DNA from: Pampus argenteus
Taxonomy: Eukaryota > Chordata > Actinopteri > Scombriformes > Stromateidae
Length of the DNA stretch: 64,000 nt
Direction: 5' to 3'
Assembly (NCBI GenBank): GCA_036937835.1
Contig: CM072875.1
Span: forward strand, 21,364,501-21,428,500
The notes beneath the pieces are model-generated. The model had not been told where the DNA came from and ran no database searches. It saw only the letters and a program-made list of their open reading frames with translations. Below, one piece after another: positions 1-13,758 of this stretch. A program made the translations under genes and the position numbers. How positions within the stretch are numbered: position 1 is the stretch's first letter; the number at the start of each line of letters is the position of its first letter.

Positions 1-2176
1 AAGGACTCACTCTGTCGGTTTTTGATGGAGGCCAGCTCCTCGTGCACGGCCTGGTCTGTGGATTTGGCAAATGCTTCAGCTGTGGCACAATAGCTGTGGT
101 GCACAAGGTAGGAAGCCACCATCCTGACGAGATGACGAGAAAAAAACAGGAGAAATGAAGCCGTCACGACTGGTGTGAGATCCATTAAAACAATAATGCA
201 CCTGCTCTACTCTTCAATGTAAATAAATGCAGCTCAAAATTATGATTTCATTATAGATAGATGTGATATACTACAGATAGTTTCTGGTGTAAATACATAC
301 TTATCACACACTAGGTACAGTAGTTAAATAAAATGCCTAATATTTAAGTTTCCTTCTCTGTGCAGTCACTGCACTCTGTAAAAAGAGTTTAATAAGACAA
401 CAGTTTTGAGTTTGAATCAACAGGGAAATTAGAAATAAAGGCCTGTCTCTAATATAAACCTGCCTTTTTAACAGGACACAAATTGTAATGAAGTGGAATT
501 ATCCTTTTAGTAAGTGTGTTTGACATTTGGCTGGACAGATGATGACGGGATGGGAAGCTATTAATGCTTCGACGTAGCCGTTATGTTACCGTTCCTCTAC
601 AAAGACAACAACGCTTCTCATGCACCTATCTGACGAGATCTTAAACACTTCCTGTTTTCAATCCCGGGATGTCCACCACACCCTCAACTCCAATCCCCAT
701 CAAACGGAGATTAAATCCATTCAGGACAAGTAATCACAGCAACAGAGAGCTAATCCTATCAGCGCATGGCATGAGGAGAAACCCGAGTCCCAGAGCTTTT
801 ACTTGTGGATCGGGGCTCCGGCTCTCTGATCATGTCAGCACCTACAGCAGCCATGTGCCAGATTCAATGGCCAGAAATACCACGATAAACAGTATTATCA
901 TTAAAATCCTCAAACTCTTCTGCAACACTACTATATAGCAAAATGTGTGAGAATCAAATTACTAAAATGTGACTAAAACTAGGATATAAAAAGACTAAAG
1001 TCACAGATGGATAAATGAATACTGCTCACATCTAAACTTCATGTTGTATATAAAGTAAATTTCCGATCTGAAATGTCCCGACTTACTTCTGAATCATGGA
1101 CTGCCACTCGCCCTCGCGCTCTCCGATGGGGAAGCGGTCGATCTGGGCCTGGATCTTTGTCCTCCACTCACGCATGTAGTCCTCAATGTCGAATACAAAG
1201 GGGTGCTGGCCGAAGTTTGCATCCACCACCTCCCCTGGAGTCTGAAGGCCGACGGTCGGGTACAAGTTAGGCTGCAGGAGACAGGAGCAGACGGTGAGGA
1301 AAGAACGAGGAGGGAAAGGGAGTCTGGAAATGTAATCTGACAATAAATCAAAACAGGAAAACAGAAAATCTCAGGAACTAAGTCAATTACACCTTAAAAC
1401 TTTAATAGCTGACAAAGATCATACAATAAAACTGCAGTATCTTTCAACAAGAAGGCTTGAGCTCAACTCCTCTGACATTAAAGGGGCAATAATTTTGAAT
1501 TTTATGGCACAGTATGAAGATAATATATCCATCAGCCTGATCAATGTACTGATTTGTTCATCAGAAGCAATGACTCAGTGATTAGACTGGCAGGACCTGA
1601 GATTCCTGACTCACTTTCTGCCACTTAACTGACCAATTTACTGTTTTATGAAACTCTCAGTCACTTCAACCTCTGAGCCTCCACATAAATGTCTCCAGGA
1701 GGGATCAACGGCAGCAGCAGGGCCTCCAGTCTATTATCACACTGTACGTGATGCAAGTAAACACATCAGCATTGCTTATGATAAGGTACATCTCATTACT
1801 TCTTGACTTCCCTCCCCTGTCTGTCCTACTGAAGATTTAAAAACTATCAACATATCGTTTTTATTTCTATAGAAAGGCGTAGTAATTTCATATTTACGCC
1901 GTAGTGTTTAAATAACAGGAACAAATAGTGCATTAGTGAGTAATTCTGCCACCGGGATGAAGTATGTTCACCTAATAAATGACATGATAAAATACATTAA
2001 GAGATGTTTTTATTGTACATCAAATTAAAAATACATAATACTAGTTGGATCACTGGATTTGTTGTAAATAAAAAGAAAACTAGACTAACACCCTTTGAAG
2101 GTCATTTTAAACTCTGCTGATGTAAACAGCTGCCAGACTCTTGGCCGTATCACCACAAATGAGCAAAGACCTAAAA

Positions 2177-2215
<39 letters not shown>

Positions 2216-5200
2216 AAAGGACCAATGCACTCAAACATCAGCTAAAACTGGTATTTTCATTTGTGGGACATTGAGAAAATTACATATTATTTCATGATTT
2301 AATAGTTTTCTTCTTTCTACTTGGAAGCTTTTTTAGGCCCTGATAACATCTGTGCTGACTGATAGACAGAAATACGAGGCTTGTGTGGGTACATTGTTCC
2401 TCCACAATACAAATCTCATCACAGCCTTGATTAGATCAGAGAAGGTGTTGACTAAGGTGACGTTTGCACCGTGTGTGTGTGTAAGGATGAGAAAAACTGA
2501 ATCTATACCTGATAGCATCATCATCAAGTTCCATTAAAAAAAAAAAGCAGTAAAAGTGGATGATATTCTTAAAAATGAATTAGGACTAGCTCTAGTCTTA
2601 GATCTTACTGATATTTCAGTATAAATAGACTGGGTTTAGGCTACAGGTTGGTGTTAATGTAGTCAAGAGTGTGTGTGTCTGTTTCTCTCTCTCAGAGTTT
2701 CCTTTGTCACGGTCCAACAGCCACAAAGGTCAGCCGTTCCTAGAAAAACATGAATGTCTGACTCACTGCCGAGCCTGTTTTGCTGCTCAATGGATTATCG
2801 TTATGGCTAAGACTCTTATTTTCTTCTCCCTCAACAAAAAAAAAAAAAAAAAAAAAAAACTGGCTCCCATTTTTATTTGCTACAAAGCAAAATGAAAAAA
2901 AAAATCTCGATGCAGTTAATACATGCATGATTAGATTTAATGTGCGTTTGGTGTGGGAGTCGCTCACATAATGAAGCCTACAGACAACGAGCCACAACAT
3001 GCATCCCATGTCACACACACCAACAGTATTTCAAGGTTCATTTAGATGATATTTAGGATTTTTAACAAACAAGGTCTGGTTGATGCAGCAGAGTGTTATT
3101 GACCAGTGACAGGACTTTCTTTCTGAATTAGGTAAAAAAAAAAAATTATAATAATGTCCATATAATGAAAATATTGCTTTACAAGGCACCAACAGCCAAT
3201 CACAGTGTTTCTACAAAAAAAGGTTGATATAAAGACGGGAGGGACGTCCGAACTTGGAGAAACAACAAAGACTCCGGTCTTCATTCTGTTTGTTGGTTGT
3301 TGCTACGCCGAGTATAAAAACGCCGGCTGCTTTTTCCCCACTGAGAATATTAACACACAGTCTTCAGCTAATAGCTAAATATTGTTGGTGAGTGAAGTGA
3401 GATGAATTAAAATGTGACTAATTATGCTGTCGTCATCTAAGCTTTTCTCAGGCAGACATTTCAACCTCTTAAGACTTGATCTGTTAAAACGTGTGTGTGT
3501 GTGTGTGTGTGAGAGAGAAGTTCAATGTAAATTAAAACAGAAAACTGTGTTAAACATGTGGACTTTGCAAAGCCTTTAAAAATGTTTTTTGCTGTGAGGA
3601 AATTTCAAATCTATAAATCCAGACTCTGTTTATGACTGTATAACTTTACAGCCAATGAAACAGACATCTGAGTAATATAGGAGAAAAAACAGCAGGAAGG
3701 TTTTAGTAGTTAGTAGAAATGTTTCATATATTAACTCAATTCATGTCATTTATCATATTAAATTAGTATAATATCACATCTTAACTAACAGACATTTAAA
3801 GTGTGTCAGATCACGTTTCCCTAATGATTACTACATGTCCTATTTTATTTTTATTTTTTCAATAAATCCAAAAAGCCTCCAACTCCCTGAATGTCAACAT
3901 CTGAAGCTCACAAGCTTTCCAGCCTCCAATTCATTTTACACAGTGTCAACATCTAGACTGGAGGAGACATTATGCAACATTACAATTCTAGAAATAGACT
4001 CATGTCCTGATTAATTATGGAAACGTCACAACAAAAAGGAGTGAACACTTACCGGTAGGTCTGTGAAGGCAATACCTGCAGAGGGACAAAGACAGTGTCA
4101 GCGTGTATTTCTGTGTTTACATGTGCTGGAGTAATCTGGTCAGTGTCGGCCTTCTGAAGGAACCGGATGTCTTAAATGTCACGTAAATGAGAATGTAGGT
4201 TCTCCTTATCCAGGGAGGAGAAAACCAACTCGTATGACTCAAAACATTAAAAAAAACATTGACAATATTTGACTCATGCACACTGTCTTACTGGTAGCTG
4301 GTTTATTTTATCAGATATATAATATATGCACCCATAAATGTGCAGGAGCGTTTCACTTCAAGTCAATTATTTATTTAGCTGGGACAATGCAGAATAACTT
4401 TATTGTGCCAGATAGCTAATAGTTTCCATCATAATCAGTTCAGATAAATTAAAACAAAAGTTCTGCTTGAATGCTTGAGCACCTGTTACGTAATCAGGTG
4501 TGAGATCTAGTTTCTCAGTACTACACTGTAAATACGTCTGCATTATTACTGCATACAGTACATATGACAGTATTTTTCTATAAGTACATATAGAGTATCA
4601 GCATTGTTAGGCTTGCTTGGTGTTGGTGTGTGAGCTGCTAACCTAGGCTGTGGCCATTCTTTGTGTAGAAGCAGGTGTTGTTGATGAGGTTAACGCAGCA
4701 ACCAATCACATCGCCCGTTGTAAACGTGGGTCCGTAGGGTTGCCCTGTGCCGGATGAGCAGAAGGAGTGGCCGTCATCTCCATGGTAACCATACGAGTGC
4801 TTGTCCCAACCTGAGGGATGAAAATGCAAAGCGTCAGAGCAGAAACACCAAGCAGGTAATGAATTTTAAAAAAAGGTGTAAAAACACAACAGGTTGATAG
4901 CTGGACTATAAAACTTCACAGCAACACGAGAGACTCGACGCTGAAACTTCCCTTTTAAAATCACATCCAGTGTTTTCTAAATAACAGCACAAAAAAAAAA
5001 TAGAAATGAATTATTCCACAACTTCATGCATGTGGATTAGAGGTCATGTGTCCATTAGTTATTCATCAGGGAGGAGACAGAAACAGCCTCTGCAGCAGTT
5101 AGTGAATTTTCAGTAGCATGTATGCATCAGCTGGGACGGTGCAGTTTGCCTCTGGCCTCCTGTTATCTTTGTACTGAGCGACAGGAGGTCCCGGGTGGGT

Positions 5201-8200
5201 CCAGTTCTTAGGCTGGTGAAGGAGTGTTTGGCCTGATAACCTCCATGTCTGCCAACGCTGCCACGTCACGGCAGAGAACAAGCTGAAGAAATATTTTCAT
5301 ACTGACAAGTAGTCAATACCAGTTTGGAAACTGGGCCCATCTTGTAAAATGTATGCGCGCTAACTAAAGCCTGGATGATACACACTGGATTTGTTTAAAA
5401 GATCAATAACTGTATTAGTTTAGTTTTATTACATATATTAAAACGCATGGCTCATTCAGCATGTGATTACAAGACACCACTCTTTAACAAAACATACATC
5501 TTCCAGTAATACATATATAAAAAAAAACTTGAAAATGGAAATAAAACTTGAAGAGTCACAAAAAAGGCCAATATATTGATCCAGATTTGTTTCCACCTGA
5601 AATCTTCCAGTTACCGAGTTCCACAAAATGTCAATAACTAACTATCATCTATGTAGATTCTACTAAAGTGAAGTTTTCAAGCTGACCCAGTAGTCTTCTT
5701 ATCAAGGACAACATCAGAAACAATGAGAGAACCGTCACAATTAATTCAGTCTTATTCAAAAACTATTTTTAAAGCAGATCATGTGACTATGACATTATCT
5801 GCTCAGTGTAGGATTATTAGCAATGTGAAAAGCGAAGGTCACATGACTCACAAGGTTGCTGGTACTGTAAAGTTTTGCATTGTAAAGTCCCCACTAACAA
5901 GGAAGCAGGATATGGTACTTCAAAATAAAAGCTTCAAAAGTTCCAGAAATTCACTATACTTTAAAGTAGTTCTTTTTTTTTGACCAAGTTGACCCAAATA
6001 CTCATAATGAGTACCCAGTAGAGAACCACCGCTACAGGATATTCAGGATATTTAACACCTTTCCAGAATAATCACACACACATCTATCAAACTCCTTCTA
6101 CAACAGGAAAAAATAAAATCATATAACTACCAGACAACAAAATGTATAGTCTCTCACTCACAGTCGAGCCAAAATAACATCCACACAAATAGAGTCAAAA
6201 AGATCAACACCATACAGTCAAAGTCTTCTCGCCACACCCAAAGTGTGGTGGTGGCAATAAACACCGACACGTAACCAACACACCATGCATCATCTTACCA
6301 GGGAGTCTGTTCATGTTTACACCCTGAGCTGAGAGGCCGATGCCCATGTACCTGTGGGACAAACAGGTGAGAGTTTAGTTGAAGGATGAAAAACGGGTGT
6401 CAGCATTGCTAATCTTAGACCTTTATCCTAATAGTTAGCATGCTATGAATTTTAAACGCCCTGCCTCTCTTAATTACTATTAAAGTCACAGTAAATGACG
6501 TCCTTCAGATGACTCAAGCATCATGTTAGGATTACAAATTAACCTCATAAAGATTTTAACCATGGTTTCACTCCATTACATTTTTCTGTCTTATGCAGCC
6601 TCCTGATATGAATTTATTAATATATGAATGCAACCCAGTGATTCCTAATGGTTTAAACAGTTTGGGGCCCTTCTCAGCTAGCAAAGCATTACATAAATCA
6701 GCATTCATATAGGAGCTCCTCAGGTTAAAGGTAAAGAGCTTACTTGCCGGTAGATTTGGTAATATGGCCAAATTTAGAACAACCATTAGACCCGAGTATA
6801 CAGCAGTAACTGGTTTAAATACAGAAGCAAGTTTAGGTGTTTAATCACAAAAAGCAGCTACAGCGAGTCACAATGCTGCAGGGTTAAAACGCATGTAAAT
6901 CCAGATTAGACCAGTCAGTTGTGTGGGCTTTCATTGTTAACACATTTTTAAAGCTTTGAGCCACTCAACCCACCTTGCAGCCATTTTGCATCTATAATAG
7001 CTTATTGTTCACCACCCAGCATGTGAGCAGATTATTACTTACGATAGTTGAGTATGTATGTTATCCCTCGTTTCACTTCCACCAATTCTGTTTAAACTGT
7101 CTTTAAATGACTTTCTGTCATTTCAACCATAAAGTTATCAACACACAACATAGCTGATGAAATATTGTTCCCTTTAGAAAATACCAACAGAGCTTACATT
7201 ACAACTGCCACCATGCAAACTGTACATTTGTACATACACAAATAAATAAATGTAAATATTTTGCTAATTTTAACAGGTGATTCAGTCATTGGTTTTACAG
7301 GAATCATTGTATCTGGATCCCCAAGATAATTGGGACACCTCCTCCTCCTCCTCAGGGGATCATGAATATCTCAGTCCATATAATATTCTTCAAGGTATAT
7401 CAGAACCACAGAGGGCCACACCGCTAGCTTAATTACAATGTAAATGTGGTGCTGTGGTTGTGTGAAGTGTTGTGGCTTCCTTGTTTTCTTACCCATCTCG
7501 GCCTTTGCTGATGATTTTAACCTCGAAGTAGTAAACCCCGCAGGCGGCTGGGATGGGGTGAGTGGCCCGTACAGACGCTGCATCTTTAGGGGTTTTGCCG
7601 TGACCTTCAGGTGAGGGAAAAAAACAACAACAAAAAAACAAAACACAGAGACGAGAGAAACGGGGTCAGATTAGTAGAAACCGAAATGTTGTTGCATGAA
7701 GACACAAAGCTGCTCCACAATATTAATCATCTATTTTATAGGATGTTGATTTTAAACCACAATGCAGGATGTGGATTTATAGGATGAGAGATTAAACCCC
7801 AAACCCTAAAAATGTTAAAGGACAGGTTCACAATTTTTTGTGAAAAAGATTTTCACAGAGGAAATGATTAGAAGAAGGTACATTTTCCTCTCATCACCTT
7901 GTGTTTTTGAAGTTTTAACCAAAAAGGGTCTTTTGTCCATTTATTCTATAAACTAAAATAATATTAATAAAACTACACCAAGCAGATAATGTGAGTCGTT
8001 GTAAAGTTGGATCAAGGGAGAGGTGGGGCCTCTGTAGTTACTCTATACCATAAAAGATTTACGACAAGCTACAGTTTTAAAAGGAAAACAGCCTGAGAGT
8101 AAACTAGTAGTCCCACATTTACGATCTGTACAGGGAGTGACACCCTCTGTCCTTAGACCCTCGATTCAAGAGAGGAAAAACTTACCCACCAAAAAACCTT

Positions 8201-11102
8201 TTAACAGGGAAAAAAAACATTCAAATACTACAATTAGTCAGTAAAAACAGATGGTAGTGAACATTTAAATAATAATAAAAAGAAAGAAAAACAAAAAGCA
8301 GCAGTAATAAAACAGTGTTGTATCAATTCTACATAAAGTACCATTTTGTTTATTGATTTTGTATTTTCCAAAGCAACACAACATTCAAAGAAGTTAATCA
8401 ACCAGTAAGTCCTGATGCAGACAGCATCAGAGACGCAGCAGGTTGTTGTGTTAGTCCTGTGGGCCCTGCATCTGACCTTTGACCTCCAACTGACCACCAC
8501 ACCAGGACTGGAAAATATATCCACTTTCTAAAAGTCTCATTAAATGTGATGTTGGACCTTTCTTCCACATGAAACAGGACGCTGGCAAATGTTTTGACGA
8601 TGATGATGATGATATTAACAACAACAATATTAATAATAGCAATGGTTGTCCCAAAATATATGATAGTATTTCCTGAACACTGTTTTAATCAGAAACCTTT
8701 ACGCTGTCAGATAGTTTAAAATAATCACGATGTTAGTGGAACAAAAACACAACCACGTCAATCTTACAAGGAGTCTGTGGTTTAAAGCAGTGGTTCTCAA
8801 CCAAGGGTCCGGGGACCACCAGGGGTCTTTGAGGGAGTTTCAGGAGGTCCCCAGAAAAATGGGGAATGGTTTATTATCACTGTTTCATTCATTATAGAAG
8901 AAGAAGAAGAAGTCATGAGTAACTTTTATGATCTTAGTTTCACTTCCTCAACACTTCTGGTCTTATTAATATCCAACAACCCTGAAGACAATTGAGGGTC
9001 TAAGATCCATCAATTTATGAGTCCTTGACACAAAAAAAGGTTTGAGAACCACTGGTTTAAAGGATAGGTTCGTAGTGTTTCAAGTCAGGTGCACATATCA
9101 GCATCTGAAGCTTCAGCTAATACCAAGAGGATATCTGCCACATTTACATTTCATATTTTTAGCATTAAATTCCCTCCTTGTGTTTCCCTGTTGTGCTACA
9201 TTAAATCTACAGTATGTCAATCTTTATTTGGACACCTGATAAACGAAGAGACTGGAAAATTTGTGAATCTGTCCTTTAATTAGTGAACTTGGTAATATCT
9301 GGATCTGAATGAAATCTGGAAAATGGACTGATGTAGACAGACTGAAATAAAACTGTTCACCTCCATTTTACATTTGTTATTGAGACAAAATGGTTGCCAT
9401 ATGAATACATCATTCAGGTGAGGAAATCATAAGAAATACAAAAGTCCACAGTCAAAACTGAGGCTGCAACTAAGGACTGCTTTCATTGTCTATGAATCTG
9501 TAATTTCTTCAGTAATTGATACTCAACAGATGTCAGAGAAAAAGAAATGCTCATTATTACCCAGCAAAAGAAAAATATGTTAAAATTTCTTAATATACTC
9601 AATGAACGTTTAAATTAATGTGATTTATGCATTTATGTCTTACTTATTTTTATAACTGATTGATTATTTGGCTGATTACTCAACAGTTTGACCCACAAAA
9701 TGTGAGAAAATAGAGAAAAATGCTCATGGAAACTTCTCAAAACACAAGAAATCATGATTTTTGTTGTGTTTTTCCTTTAAAATCTGCTTAATATCTTATT
9801 AAAATGACTTCAAATCACTTCAGCTACTTATGATGACACAGACTATATTTTATATATTTTAACATACATTTGGACACAATTGACATTTTGCTTTTTCAAA
9901 AATAACCAAAAGGATTATTTTGTTCACTGATACCATTTATTGATTGATGATAACAGATGATGACGTCAGGATTTTCTTCCTTAAATTTTAATTTAGTCAA
10001 TTTTCAGTCTATTTGTGTCAATGTGATACAGGGTCTATTTAAATGAATCCCAAAATACCAACAACATTTGACACACTGAGTCTTTTTCCAAGCGCTGCTG
10101 GGGGTTTTTTTTTTGGAGTTGGTTCACATATAAATTTGCAGCATCTGGATGATAAAATTAAGAATAATCTCGTTTTAATGAGGAATGACTGTTTGTGAGT
10201 GAACAAGAGGGCCGATCAGACCCAAAACATCAGAGCACACCCAGGAAGCACCAGTTACACCTTCTTCTTCTTCTCTTTTTTAACAGTAGCCTTCTCTTGT
10301 AGGCCTGCACCAAAACCCTTTTGATAGCTTTGCTAAGCAACTAATCCAACCTGAATGTCAGGCAAAACACTTAATGATCATTATAGTTATTAAAGCTCTG
10401 AGCAGCTGAGCCACCTACACTCATCCTGTCATCAATAACTACTTCTTCTCATTGAGTCACCTCATAATGCTACATTAGCCTACCCGGGGATCTGTTTAGC
10501 TGTGTCCGTGTTGGCTAACGTTAAACGGTGTGATTTTTCAGACTCACATCGCGCCTTGAAGGCACTTTGTCAAACGATGATTCCTGCACTTCAAACGGCA
10601 TTTGACGGCGTGAAAACGTGATTTGGTGACAGCTCATGGAGGTGGTTGACAGGAAGCTAGCGAGCTAGTTGGGTCAGTTTTTGGCTGTGGATACAGCTCG
10701 CCAGCTGGTCTCGGGTAGCAAGATGTCCTCTGTCTTGTTGTTGATGAAGCTACGAGGCGACTTTGTTTTTAGCCTCAACGGCAGCTGGCGGTGATCAGCT
10801 AACCGTTAAGCTAAGCTAACAACTTAGCGTTAGCACTGGGCAGATAAAAGTGCTAAACTAGTGTGTGTTTGTGTGTGTGTCATACCTTTATAGTGAACAC
10901 GGAGATTGTTCTGGGAGAGCCCGATGTAACTGAACTTGTCCTTCGGGCTCCAGGAGCGAGGAAGCGGTGTCTCGTTCTCATTAACGGCTGGATAGAGCTG
11001 CCGGAGCCGCTGGTTGAGCTCCTTTTCCTGCTCGTTCAGAGCCGAGTCTCCGTGGACAACAACCGACATCAGAAACCCACAGCCCGTTGACTGTCCAGAC
11101 AT
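1..11102 (-). CDS. ranbp9: RAN-binding protein 9, 5' part of gene (partial, 7 exons)
   Basis: Scaffold of the CTLH/GID E3 ubiquitin-ligase complex (family knowledge). Coding exons in transcript order: 11102-10886, 7604-7493, 6351-6299, 4810-4643, 4075-4053, 1271-1087, 123-11, all with GT-AG borders and matching phases; about 290 residues lie in the window. Exon 1 encodes the segment ending LPRSWSPKDKFSYIGLSQNN. Exons 2-6 encode the SPRY domain, including GWDKHSYGYHGDDGHSFCSS and FTTGDVIGCCVNLINNTCFY. Exon 7 starts the LisH region (VASYLVHHSYCATAEAFAKS) and its donor is at positions 10-5, so CTLH and CRA exons lie to the left, outside the window. Residues KFSYIGLSQNN and EVVDANFGQHPFVFDIEDYM favour RANBP9 over RANBP10. 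Start chosen at the ATG at 11102. A further in-frame ATG at 11222 would add 40 residues and cannot be excluded. The long proline-rich N-terminus of mammalian RANBP9 is not seen. Confidence 0.93.
2173..2216. repeat. (AAAT)n microsatellite in ranbp9 intron
   Basis: About eleven tandem copies of a TAAA tetranucleotide lie in the intron between the exons at 4053-4075 and 1087-1271. Confidence 0.95.
4053..4075 (-). other. ranbp9: 23-nt coding microexon of ranbp9
   Basis: On the minus strand, CTGCAG precedes this 23-nt exon and GTAAGT follows it. It encodes I-A-F-T-D-L-P, joining SPRY residues NGHSLG (exon ending 4643) to PNLYPTVGLQ (exon starting 1271). The phases fit on both sides (CTA G|GT ATT and CTA CCG|CCT AAC). 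Without it the SPRY domain would be frameshifted. Confidence 0.9.
7815..7905. mobile_element. TTAA-type MITE fragment
   Basis: Begins TTAA-AGGACAGGTTCACAATTTTT, the left terminus of the family described at 9057-9279. No matching right end was recognised, so this looks like a truncated copy and its right limit is approximate. Confidence 0.45.
8788..9054. mobile_element. Non-autonomous hAT MITE with 8-bp target duplication
   Basis: The element begins CAGTGGTTCTCAACC and ends GGTTTGAGAACCACTG, a near-perfect terminal inverted repeat of the hAT/Charlie type. It is flanked by an identical 8-bp direct repeat, GTTTAAAG, at 8780-8787 and 9055-9062, as expected for hAT insertion. It is 267 bp long and has no transposase frame. 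It lies in the first intron of ranbp9, inserted into the terminal repeat of another MITE (9057-9279). Confidence 0.85.
9057..9279. mobile_element. TTAA-type MITE, copy 1
   Basis: The sequence begins TTAA-AGGATAGGTTC and ends GAATCTGTCCT-TTAA. The termini are inverted repeats next to TTAA, the target site used by piggyBac- and Kolobok-type transposons. Related copies lie near 7815, 18700-18924, 22030-22389 and 59750-60170. No coding capacity. Confidence 0.65.
9450..9745. repeat. Dispersed fish repeat with GATTGATTATTTGG-type motif
   Basis: Decayed copy of a repeat whose hallmarks are a CTGCAACTA-type start, an ATTGATTATTTGG-type core and CACAAAATGTGAGAAAATAG. Related pieces are seen at 12118-12300, 22790-22840, 25985-26090 and 49015-49140. 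Recognised by internal similarity only, and boundaries are approximate. Confidence 0.45.
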
Positions 11103-11480
11103 GGCTATGACACGGGTATCAGTAAAGTGGCTTGTCAGCAACAAGCCAGCGCCACTTGTGTCAGTCAGTGTCAAGTTTTTTAAAGAGGAAGAGGAGAGAG
11201 GAAGAGGAGGGAGGGTTAGCACAGCTAGCCAAGCAGCTAACGCGGTTAGCTTGGCCAGCTAAGGCAAAGCGATCGCTGAAATGTCTCAGGTTGACATAAG
11301 CTGACACAAAGCCATAAATAGAGATATTAGAAGAAGACAGTCTGTCGGACAGGATCTGAATAAAGTCGTTAAAAGACAGAAGAGCGGCTCGTTGCTGGAG
11401 GACAAAGTATAACCAGCTCTGCTAACCTCGATCTTTTGTTTGTTGTCGGAGCGTGTTCCGCGATTCTGATTGGCTGAAAG
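10880..11480 (-). promoter_or_regulatory. ranbp9: Probable ranbp9 promoter and first-exon region
   Basis: This stretch contains the first coding exon and is richer in CpG and GC than the surrounding AT-rich DNA. No TATA box is evident near the start codon. The transcription start cannot be placed from sequence alone, so the call rests on position and base composition. Confidence 0.4.
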
Positions 11481-13716
11481 CAGCTCCACTCACTTCCTAT
11501 GGGAATGTGAAGTAAATACACACAGTGAGCTTCACCATACACATTAATAAACAAATGCAAAGAAGTACATTACAAAATTGTGCCTATATACCACCTAACA
11601 AATATCTTCTGGAGATTTTTGGATATTGATAACAAATGTAAATAACTGAATATTTATTTTATGAATGTTTGTATACATCTGGGGAAAAAAATAAGTTCAT
11701 TTATTTCACTAGGAAAATTTCACATCCATAAATTTAAGTTATTCTATCCTCAAATTCTTAAAGATCTAGATCTTCGCCCTCATTTAAACCCCACAATCTA
11801 TGAATATGCAAATATACTTCATGGAGGTTTTCATGATTTTCATTAAGCACAGAGAAGCTTTCTTCTCTCAGCAGATGAAGGTGAAAACAAACTGCACAGC
11901 GAAGCTCAAATATTCAACTGTAAGAACAAAAAGATCATTTTGAGCTGAACAGGACGTTAATGTTGAACTTTAAAAAACACTGAAATATTTAACTTTGAAA
12001 CTATATTTCTGAATTTATGTGATCCGAATTTCACTTTGTGAAATCCTCAATAGACACTTTCAAGTATAAAAAAGTATGCACATAAGTTATAAATAGATTC
12101 ATTAAAGGTGTAGTAAATAGATTTATAGTGTAGGGACTGCGACTAACAGTGGTTTTCATTATCAAAATGATTAATCGATTAGTTGTTTGGCCCATAAAAT
12201 GGCAAAAAGTGTCAATAACAGTTTCCCACAGCCCAAGGTGACAGCTTCAAATGTCTAAATGATAAAAGAAGTAAAATGTCATAAGAAATGATAAAACAGT
12301 ATATGACCTCACACAGCTCGCCAAAAGTTCATTTTCTGAATTAATGTGTGAAATGTTCAGTGACAATAAATTGTTTTGTTTTGTTTGGTTTCCTTCACGT
12401 TGTCTTTTCGTAACTGACCAAACGAGCTCACTTGGTTCGGCTTAGAGAAAAATCCTGTGTTGGTTCCAAACTGGAAAAGTCAACAGTGACTTGAGGCACG
12501 ATGTGTTTACTTTATTAACAAAAAATAAAAAGCAGAACCTCGAATGTTCACTGACCTTAAGCAAAGTGCATTTGTTGCCTAGATGTGGAACAGTTCTGTG
12601 CTTCCTACACCCACCATTCAAACACCTGATATCATGTGGAACCATGTGGAACCATGTGGAACCATGTAGAACGTTGCACTTCATTTTCTGGAAAAGAAAT
12701 TCCTACCAAACGTAAGAACATAACATAATAACATCATCCTGGAGGAAATAATGTAGGCAAAACAGATTAGTAGTATATAACAGTCATTTCTAAGAGATAG
12801 AGTTGCAGAAAGGGCCCAACGTTGCTTTTGTTTCTTCATGTGCCTCAGGATGTATAAAATTAAAACCCTTTTCAGTTCACTTTCTATTGTGCTGCAGTGT
12901 AAATTACCAAACACATTTATAACAGATCTAATTATCTCCGACTTCTTAACACAGTGAATTTGAGACCTTTGAGACAGTTGTCCTCTTCGATAATCCAGCC
13001 TTTCTAGTGAATTTCATATCAGAGGTAACACCCAGCCAAAACACACTATAAAAGCAAATATCATGACATGCATGATTTGACAAATGGTTGGCAGTAATGT
13101 GTTATTTACGACTGTAGTGAATTCACCAAAATAAAAGCAGTCCTCTAAACTGTCAGTTGTCTTGTATTGTTTTTGTTTCCAACAGATCTGATCAGAGTTA
13201 TGAGGTTGAGTACAAGCTGAAGGCAGTTTTTAGTTGTTGTTTTTTTAGTCTGCCTTATATACCGCCTGTGAATGTCACACCAACATGTGGGAATGTTCAT
13301 TGCATCATTAAACAGGAATCTGAAATGATGTTGCGCTCCCTGTAGGGAAGCACTTGCTCACATTCAGATTTAGAGTCTCCTGGAAAACACAAACAGTAGA
13401 AGAACCAGACAGTTTATCATCAAGTGAGATGTGTGTTGTAGAAGCAGAGCAGGAACAAACTGTACTGGGAACATACCTTCAGTGTTTGTTTGAAACTCTG
13501 CTTGGACAACTTTATTTAACACTTTATTTAATATAAACCAATGGTTTGTAATGGAAGAGCTGCCACACTGCCCTCTGGTGGTTCAGACCTGACTTCACAC
13601 AGAGAGGCAGATATGAGCAGAGTCCTGCAGTACACTGACCTAACATTTGTGTTGCAGGGACAGTCAACAAATGTCTTGTTTGGAGTCAAAACAACAATGC
13701 AACAATTAATTGATCT

Positions 13717-13758
<42 letters not shown>

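Noticed and set aside
3230..3350. GTATAAAAACGCCGG near 3310 as an internal ranbp9 promoter
   Set aside because: A TATA-like motif alone, with no adjoining exon or reading frame; too weak to report as a feature.
12630..12672. Short CATGTGGAAC tandem repeat considered as a CRISPR-like array
   Set aside because: 12-bp direct repeats without spacers in a vertebrate genome; a simple tandem repeat.
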